In this document: in pieces, positions 18,392 to 27,252 of the stretch
Position numbering within the stretch: the stretch's first letter is position 1
Layout of the letters: each line of letters begins with the position of its first letter
Source: Senegalimassilia anaerobia JC110
GTDB taxonomy: Bacteria > Actinomycetota > Coriobacteriia > Coriobacteriales > Eggerthellaceae
Direction of reading: 5' to 3'
Length of the DNA: 64,000 nt
NCBI RefSeq assembly: GCF_000236865.1
Contig: NZ_HE611014.1
Span: 1 to 64,000 of the forward strand
The notes under the pieces: generated by a model
The model's database searches: none
Told to the model about the DNA's origin: nothing
The model's input: the letters and a program-made list of their open reading frames with translations, nothing else
Program-made: the position numbers and the translations under genes

Positions 18392-20071
18392 CTACCCACG
18401 CGCGATGTGCCGGGGATACCACTTTTGGAACCAGGCGGTGAACACGCCCATCAGCGCGGGGAGGATGGAGTTGATCGCGCCGACGAAGCTGGCTGCATCC
18501 GTTTGCATGATGAAGTACGTCCAGATGGGCGTGATCAAGTACAGCACGCCCCACGCCGCGGTCAGGATGCGGTTCGTCCTCATGAAGATCGGATTGCGCA
18601 ATGCCGCTTCCCCGTTGTAGCTGTTCTTCGAGTAATGCGCGGTCAGCGGCACTTCGGCAAAGCAGGTGACTGTCCACATCGCCCCGAACAGGAAGTACGA
18701 CGCCGGAATGACCAGGGCAGGGTGCGCTCCCGTCAGCAACGCGATGGAGCACGCTGCAACTGCCAGAGCGGAAACCTGGTCGTACACGGTCGCCTTCGTC
18801 CGTCGCATCAGAACGGGCAGCAAGACGCATACCGCAATGCTGACCAAGCTTCCCCAGAAGCCATCGATTGCAGCCGCAACCCAAAAGACGATCCAAGGAA
18901 TCAAAAGCAGCAGCATATTGGTTTTCGGCTCGCTTGCGTTCGCGCCCGCGGCAGGGCCTCCGCCCGCAACGGCGTCCGATTCGCCAGCATCCATTTCGCC
19001 GCCATCCGCACCGCTCGCTGCGCCGAAATAATCATCCCAACGCATCATCAGATCGAAATCGCCCTCGACCGAGTACAGATGCTTCATAAGCGCCTCGTCG
19101 CCGGCGATCTCCCCGCTGGCGATCGAGCGCCAAACACTCAAAGGCGTGTTGATGCGCGTGGTGAAACCCGCAGAGAAGCCTTCAGCGGGTTCCGTCTCAA
19201 CACGGCTCCCACTTTCCTCGAGGACGATGCGGTAAGTCTTGCCGATATCGGTATAGTTCATGTCGAGCGCGATATCCCGCCCCGGCCATGCCTGCTTACG
19301 ATACAAGGCCGCCATCTGCCGGGTGAACACCAGGCTAGGGTCTTCCTTTTCGCCCGACTCGCCAACCCCCCAGCTGGCATCCGCCATCGCCTCGAAGACA
19401 TCGCGCGGGAACAGGTTCCGATCAAGCTTATCGCGGGTCTCCCCCGATATTTCGCCGGAAGCGAACTCCTCCCCAGCCTTCCGAACCCAGGAAAGGTACT
19501 CGTTGGTGCGATCCGCCAGCTCCTTCACCCTGAACAGCTCGCCCTGCCCGCAGAAGATCGCCGCGTAATCACCCTTCCCGCAAAGCCGATCGAACAAGCT
19601 GGTCACGCAGTCGTAGTTGCCCTTCGCCGTATAGAAACCGCAGGTCGAGACCACCACCGTGCGCTTGCCGCTCATGTCGTAGCGGGAAGGATGCCCGCCG
19701 CTTTCCGTTTCCGCGCTCATAAAGGGCAGCGACATGGGAAGCTGGCGGTCGATCAGGTTCTTCAGCTGGCCGGGCAGCCCGAAGTAATACAAGGGGAAGC
19801 TCCAGATGATGACGTCGGCCCATAAGATCTTCTCGATGACCGCCTGCATGTCGTCATGGATGCAGCACATGCCCGGCGTCTTGCTCCAGCAGGAAAAGCA
19901 GCCTAGGCAAGGCTTGATATCGAGCGCGTTGACGTTAAGGGTTTCGATTGCCGGCGCCTGTTTGCGCCCGTTTTCTTCCCAAGCAATGATTCCATCGAGG
20001 AAAGCGCTGGTCAAGCGCCAGGTATTGCTACGTTTACCCTTAGGGCTGCCGTTGATTGCCAGAATATTCAT
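18392..20071 (-). CDS. Flavodoxin-fold oxidoreductase fused to SCP2-like and membrane domains
   Basis: 559 residues. Residues 1-200 are an NADPH-dependent FMN reductase/iron-sulfur flavoprotein fold (MNILAINGSPKGKRSNTW, then CLGCFSCWSKTPGMCCIHDD with clustered Cys, then SFPLYYFGLPGQLKNLIDR). Residues about 270-385 resemble an SCP2 sterol-carrier domain (TRINTPLSVWRSIASGEIAG). An Ala/Gly-rich linker leads to about five membrane helices. The enzyme would be a flavin reductase tethered to the membrane, perhaps acting on a hydrophobic substrate. AAGGAG precedes ATG 20071. The substrate is unknown and the three-part fusion is unusual. Confidence 0.8.
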   Translation of the reverse strand: MNILAINGSPKGKRSNTWRLTSAFLDGIIAWEENGRKQAPAIETLNVNALDIKPCLGCFSCWSKTPGMCCIHDDMQAVIEKILWADVIIWSFPLYYFGLPGQLKNLIDRQLPMSLPFMSAETESGGHPSRYDMSGKRTVVVSTCGFYTAKGNYDCVTSLFDRLCGKGDYAAIFCGQGELFRVKELADRTNEYLSWVRKAGEEFASGEISGETRDKLDRNLFPRDVFEAMADASWGVGESGEKEDPSLVFTRQMAALYRKQAWPGRDIALDMNYTDIGKTYRIVLEESGSRVETEPAEGFSAGFTTRINTPLSVWRSIASGEIAGDEALMKHLYSVEGDFDLMMRWDDYFGAASGADGGEMDAGESDAVAGGGPAAGANASEPKTNMLLLLIPWIVFWVAAAIDGFWGSLVSIAVCVLLPVLMRRTKATVYDQVSALAVAACSIALLTGAHPALVIPASYFLFGAMWTVTCFAEVPLTAHYSKNSYNGEAALRNPIFMRTNRILTAAWGVLYLITPIWTYFIMQTDAASFVGAINSILPALMGVFTAWFQKWYPRHIARG

Positions 20072-20340
20072 CGGGCGCTCCTTACTTCGGCGGCGCATCG
20101 CCATACCCAGTCGATACATCCCTGCCAGCTTCTTCAGCCGAACCTGCGGCCGTCTTCCAGCACGGGCTGGCACGGGCTTTGCGACCTTCGCAGCCAAACT
20201 AGGTTTGCCTGCGAAGAGGCGCAGTCGCCGCGTGAAAGCCGTTCCTTTTGCACCCTATCAGTATATGCGGTCCACAGGATGCCGAAAGAGGCTCGAGGGG
20301 TGATAAGCAGGTAAAGCCGAGCACATCCCAACGATGAAAA

Positions 20341-20371
20341 AGGCCTGTCGGACTTTCGTCCGACAGGCCCT
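20341..20371 (-). terminator. Terminator of the NRMT transporter gene
   Basis: GGCCTGTCGGA and TCCGACAGGCC pair perfectly, followed on the minus strand by TTTTTCAT. It lies 28 bp after the transporter stop. Confidence 0.9.
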
Positions 20372-20398
20372 TGCACATGCTTTCCGTTGCCGAAGCCG

Positions 20399-21652
20399 CT
20401 ATGCGCCGATAAGCGTTTGCAGCGTGGTCAGGAAGCTGGACATATTGCGCCAGCACATGAACAGCGTGATGCAGATGAAGATGACGCCGCAGATGTTGGA
20501 GAACGCATGGTTGCGCCACTTGCCCAGGCTCTTGCCGTTGGCAACGTACATCACGAAGAACGCCATGATAGGCAGCAGAATGGCGTTGGCCGCCTGAGCC
20601 ACCAGAATCAGCTCCGTGGGGCTCTTGCCCAGCAGCACGGCCATCAAGCAGCCAGCCACCAGCACGATGACCCACACGACCTTGAACTTGAGGTCCTTCA
20701 GCGTCTTGCCCCAGCCGAGCACGCCGTTGACGGCGTAAGCAGCGGAAAGCGGAGCGGTGATGGCGCTGGAGAAACCGGCAGCCAGCAGACCGACGCCGAT
20801 GAGCACCGTGGCCCAGTTGCCCAGCAGCGGCTGCAAGGCGACGGCCATGTCCTTGCCGTTGGTGACGGTGATGCCGGCAGCGTGCATATTAGCCGCAGCG
20901 CAGACGAGGATGGCCATGGAGATGATACCGCCCAGGCCGATGGACAGAACGCAGTCGAAACGTGCGTCGGCGATCTGCTCGGGATCCTTAAAGCGCTCGG
21001 ATGCGCCGGAAGCATGCAGGAACAGGTTGTACGGCACGATGGTGGTACCGATCAGGCCCACGGCGGTCAGGATACCCTTGGCACCAGCCTGGCCCTCGGG
21101 CAGAGAAGGCGTGAACAGACCGGCCGCGACAGCACCCCAGTCGACAGGAGAAGCGAAAGCGGTGATAAGGAACACCAGGCCCATGAAGATGACGATGCCC
21201 GTGAGGATCTTCTCGACCAGCTTGTAAGAACCGACCCACATGGCGGCGAAAGCCAAAATGCCCAACACGATGACGATGGGGATCATGGGAACATTGACCA
21301 CCGCTTGGATGCCCAAGATACCGCCCGTGATGTTGCCCGTCTCATATGCGGTGTTGCCGATGAAGATGGCGATGATAACAATCACGATTGCAATCCACTT
21401 CAGCACCGGATGCGAAATGCGATCGCGGATGTTCTCACCCAGACCCTCCTGCGTGACGATGCCGATACGGGCCGCCATCTCCTGGAAGATAATAGTCGCA
21501 ACGGTGGCGAACAGCAGCGCCCACAACATGGTGAAGCCATAGCTTGCACCAGAGACCGTGCACGTGGTGACCGTGCCAGGACCGACGAAACCAGCTGCGA
21601 CCAAAGCACCGGGGCCGATGTTCTTCAGTTTCTCGGTAATCGAGCTTGCCAT
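20399..21652 (-). CDS. NRAMP-superfamily divalent metal transporter of the NRMT (magnesium) type
   Basis: 417 residues with about 11 membrane helices. In helix 1 the NRAMP metal-binding DPGN is replaced by GPGT (about residues 24-27). In helix 6 the usual A-x-x-M-P-H-N becomes TTIVPYN, losing the soft-metal Met. Those substitutions define the NRMT branch, characterised from Clostridium and Eggerthella lenta as transporters that accept Mg2+ as well as Mn2+. I therefore infer Mg2+/Mn2+ uptake at the cytoplasmic membrane rather than classical MntH function. AAGGAGGG precedes ATG 21652. Confidence 0.88.
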   Translation of the reverse strand: MASSITEKLKNIGPGALVAAGFVGPGTVTTCTVSGASYGFTMLWALLFATVATIIFQEMAARIGIVTQEGLGENIRDRISHPVLKWIAIVIVIIAIFIGNTAYETGNITGGILGIQAVVNVPMIPIVIVLGILAFAAMWVGSYKLVEKILTGIVIFMGLVFLITAFASPVDWGAVAAGLFTPSLPEGQAGAKGILTAVGLIGTTIVPYNLFLHASGASERFKDPEQIADARFDCVLSIGLGGIISMAILVCAAANMHAAGITVTNGKDMAVALQPLLGNWATVLIGVGLLAAGFSSAITAPLSAAYAVNGVLGWGKTLKDLKFKVVWVIVLVAGCLMAVLLGKSPTELILVAQAANAILLPIMAFFVMYVANGKSLGKWRNHAFSNICGVIFICITLFMCWRNMSSFLTTLQTLIGA

Positions 21653-21826
21653 CGTTCCCTCCTTTCCTACCGGGGCATCCCCGCCCCTCCTTGTGGTATA
21701 TGAGGGACACTTTAGCATGCGAAAGCGTTTGTGACGCCGTTTCGATACACGGCCGTAACACAGCACGCGGTCCAGCGACGGTGGAGGGTAGGTTTTCAGG
21801 GACGGACGGCGAAACCGGCGCGCGCC

Positions 21827-22795
21827 TTACGACATCTTCCAGAAGTTTTGGATCAATTCCTGTCGGCTGGCATCGCCCGTTTTCTTCAAGATGTTGTGCA
21901 CGTGCACCTTCACCGTGGAAAGCGCCAGCGACATCTCGGATGCGATGTTCTGGTTATCCTTGCCCAGCAGGATAAGGTAAAGCACCTCGCGCTCGCGCTG
22001 GGAGAGCTTATGGCGCGTGGCGAACACGTTCAGGTTCTCGACGATTTGCTGCTCCTGCTGCTTGCTACCACCCTGCGCAGGAGGACGCTCGAAACGAAGC
22101 GAAAGCATACGAACCCCGTTGCGCACCGCGGCAACGCCGATGACCAGCATCAGCAGATTCTCGGCATAGCTGCGCTCGGCGCTGAAGATGATCAAGCCCA
22201 GGTTAACCGACGGCAAGTCCAGCACCAGGAAGGAAGCGGCATCCTCGGCCAACACGATCAGGCCCAGTACCCATGCCACCGCATACAGGCCCCGATGCCG
22301 CCACATGCGGGCGCGCTCGGCGTCATCTTTCTGACGCAAGAAGCTATATCCCGCATACAGCAGGATCCAATACATATAGAACTGGCGTATGGACCAGAAC
22401 CAGAAGCGTTGCACATCACCATCGGGAAGAACCACCAGCGTGGCAATGCTGGCGATCGCGAAAACCGCCGGCGGTACCGCGAACATGCTGCGGCGCGCTT
22501 CGTTCAGATAGTCGCAAAGCAAGACCCAGAACGCAGTGACGAACCCGCCTCCGGTCAACACCGAGGCAAGCGAACGGACGAGGAGATATCCGGAGGTGAG
22601 CGTATCCCCGCTTGAGCGGACGATGAACTCGTCTTGAAACACCAAGGAAATGTCGAAGAAGTAGAACGCGAAGGCGACCGAAAGGAACAGCATGGTCTTC
22701 TTGCGCGACACCAGATACGAGGACAAGCACACCGCCGCCACCAAAATGGAAACGAGCAGCATCAGCAGCGTGTAATAGAACAATGCAAGCTCCAC
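21827..22795 (-). CDS. Membrane LuxR-family transcriptional regulator
   Basis: About 323 residues. Seven or so membrane helices occupy the first ~230 residues (LFYYTLLMLLVSILVAAVCL onward), then a linker rich in Gln and a LuxR helix-turn-helix (LSQREREVLYLILLGKDNQN and STVKVHVHNILKKTG). GTG 22795 has GGAGGGG 4 nt upstream; a longer frame could start at GTG 22867. It is divergent from arcA across a shared 450-bp region, so control of arginine deiminase is a reasonable guess. Confidence 0.83.
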   Translation of the reverse strand: MELALFYYTLLMLLVSILVAAVCLSSYLVSRKKTMLFLSVAFAFYFFDISLVFQDEFIVRSSGDTLTSGYLLVRSLASVLTGGGFVTAFWVLLCDYLNEARRSMFAVPPAVFAIASIATLVVLPDGDVQRFWFWSIRQFYMYWILLYAGYSFLRQKDDAERARMWRHRGLYAVAWVLGLIVLAEDAASFLVLDLPSVNLGLIIFSAERSYAENLLMLVIGVAAVRNGVRMLSLRFERPPAQGGSKQQEQQIVENLNVFATRHKLSQREREVLYLILLGKDNQNIASEMSLALSTVKVHVHNILKKTGDASRQELIQNFWKMS

Positions 22796-23245
22796 AGGCC
22801 CCTCCGTAGAACGCTTTGCCGCCAGCCTCCCGCAGCCGGCCAAGGCAATCCTCGGTATTGTAATCACTTACCCGCACCCATTTTACCCTCAACCCCGATT
22901 CGCCACCCTGTTTACAGAAACGATGAGCGCCGAAGTCAACTAAACCGAAGAGAGTCGACTCGATTTACCAGGTTTTCCCCATACCATACCACAAGCTCTC
23001 CATCAGGGGTTTATCGCGGGTTTAGGAAGTTTCGCTTTGCGATAGTCCTTGGTTCCACCTCTAAACAGGGGTCGTTAAATCCGCGTTAGACCTTCCGGAT
23101 TTTACGTGGAGGTTGCAAAGTGGAGTCAACGGAACGGGGCACCGAAAACGCCCCACTCGCAAGCCCAAAGCGTTAGGCCAAGAAGCGCTGGAAGGCTTGC
23201 ACGGCGAAGATAGTCTTCATCCCACGAGACGAAAGAAGGTTTGCA
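22796..23245. other. Divergent control region between luxR-type gene and arcA
   Basis: No larger gene seen. It holds the promoters of both genes, which I could not pin down with good -35/-10 pairs, a short GGGGC/GCCCC hairpin near 23137-23154, and a possible 18-codon leader ORF at 23120-23176. Confidence 0.4.
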
Positions 23246-24463
23246 ATGGCTGGCGTGAACGTCAAAAGCGAGATCAAGCCGCTCAAGAAGGTGCTGCTGC
23301 ACCGTCCCGGCAAGGAGCTGCTGAACCTCACCCCGAACACGCTCGAGGAGCTGCTGTTCGACGACATCCCGTTCTTGAAGGTTGCCCAAGAGGAGCACGA
23401 CGCCTTCGCACAGGCCCTGCGCGACAACGGCGTCGAGGTCGTGTACCTGGAGGATCTGACGGCCGAGGTTCTGGCCGCCGACCCCGAGCTGCGCGAGAAG
23501 TTCCTGCTGCAGTGGATCGACGAAGCCGGCATCAAGACCGAGCGTTATCGCAAGATCATCTTCGATTACATGCAGGAGAACTACCCTGACGCCAAGGACT
23601 TCGTTCTGAAGACCATGGAGGGCATCAACCTCACCGAGCTGCACACCGACAAGTCCAACTCGCTGGTCGACCTGGTGTCCGAGGCCTCCAAGATGGTCGT
23701 CGCCCCGATGCCGAACCTGTACTTCACCCGCGACCCCTTCGCGATGATCGGCAACGGCGTCTCCATCAACCGCATGTACTCCGTCACCCGCAACCGTGAG
23801 ACCATCTACGGCGAGTACATCTTCAACTATCACCCGGACTTCCAGGGCACCCCGCAGTACTACAGCCGCTACAACACCTTCCACATCGAGGGCGGCGACA
23901 TCCTCAACATCAACGAGCACGTGCTGGCCATCGGCATCTCCCAGCGCACCGAGCCCGACGCCATCGACGGCATCGCCCACAACATCTTCAACGACCCCAC
24001 CTCCCCGGTCGACACTATCCTGGCGTTCAACATCCCGAACAACCGCGCCATGATGCACCTGGACACCGTGTTCACCCAGATCGACGTGGACAAGTTCACC
24101 ATCCATCCCGGCATCATGGGCCCGCTGTCCGTGTTCGAGATCACGCCCGAAGGCGACGGCATCAAGGTGCATGAGATCAACGCCCCGCTCGAGCAGATCC
24201 TGGAGAAGTACATCGGCATGCCGGTGACGCTGATCCCCTGCGGCGGTGGCGACCGTATCGCCGCCGAGCGCGAGCAGTGGAACGACGGCTCCAACACGCT
24301 GTGCATCGCTCCCGGTCGCGTGGTTGTTTACGAGCGCAACGACGTCACGAACGCCGTGCTGCGCAAGAACAACATCGACGTCATCGAGATCCCCTCGGCC
24401 GAGCTGTCCCGCGGCCGTGGCGGCCCGCGCTGCATGAGCATGCCGGTCGTGCGCGAGGACTAA
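23246..24463 (+). CDS. arcA: Arginine deiminase
   Basis: 405 residues, the usual size. KKVLLHRPGKELLNLTP begins the guanidino-modifying fold. FTRDPFA, HIEGGD, HLDTVFTQID and the C-terminal RCMSMPVVRED with nucleophile Cys396 are the catalytic motifs. It hydrolyses L-arginine to citrulline and ammonia, the first step of the ATP-yielding arginine deiminase pathway. AAGAAGG precedes ATG 23246. An ArcD-like antiporter follows, with a terminator between them. No ornithine transcarbamylase or carbamate kinase gene is in this window. The gene uses highly biased, C-ending codons, suggesting strong expression. Confidence 0.98.
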   Translation: MAGVNVKSEIKPLKKVLLHRPGKELLNLTPNTLEELLFDDIPFLKVAQEEHDAFAQALRDNGVEVVYLEDLTAEVLAADPELREKFLLQWIDEAGIKTERYRKIIFDYMQENYPDAKDFVLKTMEGINLTELHTDKSNSLVDLVSEASKMVVAPMPNLYFTRDPFAMIGNGVSINRMYSVTRNRETIYGEYIFNYHPDFQGTPQYYSRYNTFHIEGGDILNINEHVLAIGISQRTEPDAIDGIAHNIFNDPTSPVDTILAFNIPNNRAMMHLDTVFTQIDVDKFTIHPGIMGPLSVFEITPEGDGIKVHEINAPLEQILEKYIGMPVTLIPCGGGDRIAAEREQWNDGSNTLCIAPGRVVVYERNDVTNAVLRKNNIDVIEIPSAELSRGRGGPRCMSMPVVRED

Positions 24464-24473
24464 TCGTTTTTAT

Positions 24474-24509
24474 AAAGGGAGGCCGCCGGATCGATCGGCC
24501 TCCCTTTTG
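24474..24509 (+). terminator. arcA terminator
   Basis: AAAGGGAGGCCG and CGGCCTCCCTTT form a 12-bp stem followed by T. The downstream antiporter must then have its own promoter or depend on read-through. Confidence 0.85.
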
Positions 24510-24679
24510 GGCAGCTTGCGAAACGACGCGCTGCCCGCTGTTTCCATCGGTTTCGCCTCTGCGTTCCGTTTGAGCCTGTAAACGGGATTCGCCACCGTAA
24601 GCAGGTTCGGTATGTCCGGCTAAACGAGCGGAGTCCAGTGGCGAAACCAAACGATTGATTTCTACTAAGGAGGGAAATC

Positions 24680-26119
24680 ATGAGCGAGAAAGCTAAAGGT
24701 ATCGGCCTGTTCGGGCTGATCGGCATGGTCGTCAGTTCCTGCATCGGTTCCGGCGTGTTCGCCATCACCGGCCAGCTTGCAGGCGTTGCCAGCCCCGGCG
24801 CCGTGCTGGTGGCCTGGGCCGTCGTCGGTATCGGCTTCGCCGCCCTTGCCCTGTCGCTGAACAACCTGGGCGCCAAGAAGCCCGAGCTCAAGGGCATCTT
24901 CCAGTACGCCGAGGAGGGCTTCGGTCCGCTTGCCGGCTTCATTTCCGGCTGGGGTTACTGGCTGTCCGCATGGCTGGGCAACATCGCGTTCGCCACGATG
25001 ATGATGTCCACGCTGGGCTACTTCTTCCCCACCTTCCTCCCTGGCAACACCCTGCCGTGCGTAATCGTCGCCTCGCTGTTCATGTGGGCGCTGACCTTCC
25101 TGGTCATCCGCGGCGTTGAGAGCGCTTCCTTCCTGAACGCTATCGTCATGGTTGCGAAGGTTGCCTCCCTGGGCATCTTCCTGATCTTCGCCATCTTCAT
25201 GTTCAACGCCGGCATCTTCACCGCCGACTTCTGGGGCAACGTGTACAACAACGCCGTCGCCGCTGGCGAGATGGGCGCCGACGCCGCCAGCATGGGCGGT
25301 CTGTTCGAGCAGGTCATGAACTGCATGATCATCATGATGTGGGTGTTCATCGGCATCGAGGGCGCAGCAGTCATGAGCTCCCGTGCCCGTAACAAGCACG
25401 AAGTTGGCAAGGCTACCGTTATCGGCCTGATCTGCCTGCTGCTCATCTACATCGGCTGCTCCGTGCTCCCCTACGGCTACATGAGCTACACCGAGATCGC
25501 TCAGCTCGACTACCCCGCAATGCTCTACGTGTTCGATTCCATGGCTCCCGGCTGGGGCGGCGCGTTCATCAGCATCGCCATCATCGTGGGCGTTGCAGGT
25601 GCTTGGCTGTCCTTCACCATGCTGCCCGCTGAGACCACCTCCGAGATGGCCGAGCGTCACCTGCTCCCCGAGTCCTGGGGCAAGCTGAACAGCAAGGGCG
25701 CTCCGCAGATGAGCCTGCTGCTCGTAGGCGCTTGCATTCAGGTGTTCCTGATCGTGCTGATGTTCAGCGAGGATGCCTACAACTTCGCCTTCAGCATGTG
25801 CACCGTCTCCATCGTGATCACCTGGGCCTTCATCGCGCTGTACCAGATCAAGTTCTCCGCCAAGGAGGACAAGAACGCGGCCCAGATCACCATCGGCGTC
25901 ATCGCCCTGGCCTTCCAGGTTGTCGGCGTGCTGTACAACGGCTGGTCGTTCCTGCTGCTCACCTGCGTGGGCTACATCCCCGGCTTCTTCGTGTACGCCA
26001 AGGCTCGCAAGGACCGCGGCTACGCTCTGACGAACGGCGAGAAGGTCGGCATGGGCGTTGTGTCCGCACTCGGCGTCGCAGCCCTGGTGCTGGTCGGCAT
26101 GGGCGTGATCGGCATCTAA
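24680..26119 (+). CDS. arcD: Arginine/ornithine antiporter, ArcD-like (APC family)
   Basis: 479 residues with about 12 membrane helices. FGLIGMVVSSCIGSGVFAIT is the helix-1 motif of basic amino acid antiporters and PELKGIFQYAEEGFGPLAG is also typical. The likely role is electroneutral arginine-in/ornithine- or citrulline-out exchange feeding ArcA. AAGGAGGG precedes the ATG. It lies 216 bp after arcA and shares its highly biased codon use. The APC family also holds lysine and polyamine exchangers, so the substrate rests on context. Confidence 0.88.
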   Translation: MSEKAKGIGLFGLIGMVVSSCIGSGVFAITGQLAGVASPGAVLVAWAVVGIGFAALALSLNNLGAKKPELKGIFQYAEEGFGPLAGFISGWGYWLSAWLGNIAFATMMMSTLGYFFPTFLPGNTLPCVIVASLFMWALTFLVIRGVESASFLNAIVMVAKVASLGIFLIFAIFMFNAGIFTADFWGNVYNNAVAAGEMGADAASMGGLFEQVMNCMIIMMWVFIGIEGAAVMSSRARNKHEVGKATVIGLICLLLIYIGCSVLPYGYMSYTEIAQLDYPAMLYVFDSMAPGWGGAFISIAIIVGVAGAWLSFTMLPAETTSEMAERHLLPESWGKLNSKGAPQMSLLLVGACIQVFLIVLMFSEDAYNFAFSMCTVSIVITWAFIALYQIKFSAKEDKNAAQITIGVIALAFQVVGVLYNGWSFLLLTCVGYIPGFFVYAKARKDRGYALTNGEKVGMGVVSALGVAALVLVGMGVIGI

Positions 26120-26149
26120 GCGAAATCCCCCCTCCTTCGCAAGATGCAG

Positions 26150-26181
26150 AAAGACCCGGACCATATGGTCCGGGTCTTTTT
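26150..26181 (+). terminator. Terminator of the antiporter gene
   Basis: AAAGACCCGGACC and GGTCCGGGTCTTT pair over 13 bp with an ATAT loop, followed by TT. Confidence 0.9.
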
Positions 26182-26545
26182 CATGTTTCAGCGTATTTCA
26201 GAGCACGGTGACACCAGATAGCCGCTTAACCAAACTACAAGCATTGCGGAGCAGGAACTCGTAAGCACTTGTCAAAGAAACCCTGGATAGCATCCCAATG
26301 CGGATCGCAGCTATTCACATTGCGAAACGAGAACGCATAGGCACTCATCGTTTCGTCGCACCAGGACCGAAACTTCGCAAGCGCTTAAGCAGACCTGCGA
26401 GTCAGCGCAAATAGCACTTCCCTAATCCTTGCACACTGGAACGATGCTCTTATTGCGGACCAGACCGAGCAAGCATCGCAATGTTTTGCATGTATCCAGA
26501 CCACACACGACAGGACAGGCCCGCGAGTCAACGCGCAAACATACC
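26182..26545. repeat. Intergenic region with degenerate direct repeats
   Basis: No gene seen. A block near 26391-26430 (GCGAGTCAGCGCAAATA followed by CCCTA) recurs near 26518-26556 (GCGAGTCAACGCGCAAACATA then CCCTA); the second copy runs into the end of the tetR-type gene. Similar but weaker phrases occur near 26225-26280. Confidence 0.35.
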
Positions 26546-27133
26546 CTAGCCCTCGTACGCCGCCACAAGGCTCTCCAAGAGTTCGGCTGCGATTTCCCTG
26601 ACTTCACGGCCTTCGGAGATTGCCGCGACGGCCGCTCCGTCGACGACGACCCCCACTACATGCGCAGGCATCCCCACGCCCGCATGCTTAAGGATCCGCC
26701 CTACCGCCTGGTCAAGCTGCACGCGACCGTTGCGATACGCCTCGGTAACGTCCTCGGACTCGGATGCGGCAAGCAACTGCATGTAGTGAGCGGCAGGATT
26801 AACGGAATCATCGGGCAGGCTGGCGCTGATGAGCAGGTTGATCAAATGCTTACGGCAATCGGCCTGATCCATGGACTCGGCCGTGGCCGCGGCATTTTCA
26901 GCACGCTCGGCCCAAAGCTGGATGTTGTAACGACCGGCCTCATACAGAAGCTGATTGGTAGATTCGAAATAATATCCAACCGATGAGGATGCGGCCCCCG
27001 CCCATTGCGCAACTTTACGATACGTGACTGCCTTCGGGCCCTGTTCGCGCAAAAGTGCCGCAGCGGCAAGCACAAGCGACGTGCGCGTGATCTGAGCCTT
27101 CAACGATTTAGGGGTTTGATTCGCCTCACTCAC
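26546..27133 (-). CDS. TetR-family transcriptional regulator
   Basis: 195 residues. The N-terminal helix-turn-helix (TRTSLVLAAAALLREQGPKA followed by VTYRKVAQWAGAASSSVGYY) is a standard TetR DNA-binding domain; the remainder is an all-helical ligand and dimer domain. GTG 27133 is chosen because AAGGAG lies 6 nt upstream; the frame is open further but without signals. It follows the first MFS carrier gene across a terminator and is a plausible local regulator of the carrier/amidinotransferase block. Confidence 0.88.
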   Translation of the reverse strand: MSEANQTPKSLKAQITRTSLVLAAAALLREQGPKAVTYRKVAQWAGAASSSVGYYFESTNQLLYEAGRYNIQLWAERAENAAATAESMDQADCRKHLINLLISASLPDDSVNPAAHYMQLLAASESEDVTEAYRNGRVQLDQAVGRILKHAGVGMPAHVVGVVVDGAAVAAISEGREVREIAAELLESLVAAYEG

Positions 27134-27174
27134 ATCGGTCTCCTTTACGCAAAAACCCAATGGTCCTATTGTAA

Positions 27175-27211
27175 AGGAAATGCCGCTCGAGGGTAGACCC
27201 TCGAGCGGCAT
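27175..27211 (-). terminator. Terminator of the first MFS carrier gene
   Basis: TGCCGCTCGAGGGT and ACCCTCGAGCGGCA form a 14-bp stem with a 2-nt centre, followed on the minus strand by TTTCCTTT. It lies 42 bp after the MFS stop and before the tetR-type gene. Confidence 0.8.
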
Positions 27212-27252
27212 TCATCAGGCAAATCTTTGGATTGCCGTTATGCTCGGACGCA

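Noticed and set aside
24588-24646. TTCGCCAC ... GTGGCGAA inverted repeat before the ArcD-like gene
   Set aside because: Only 8 bp with a 43-nt loop and no further structure; too weak to call a regulatory RNA.
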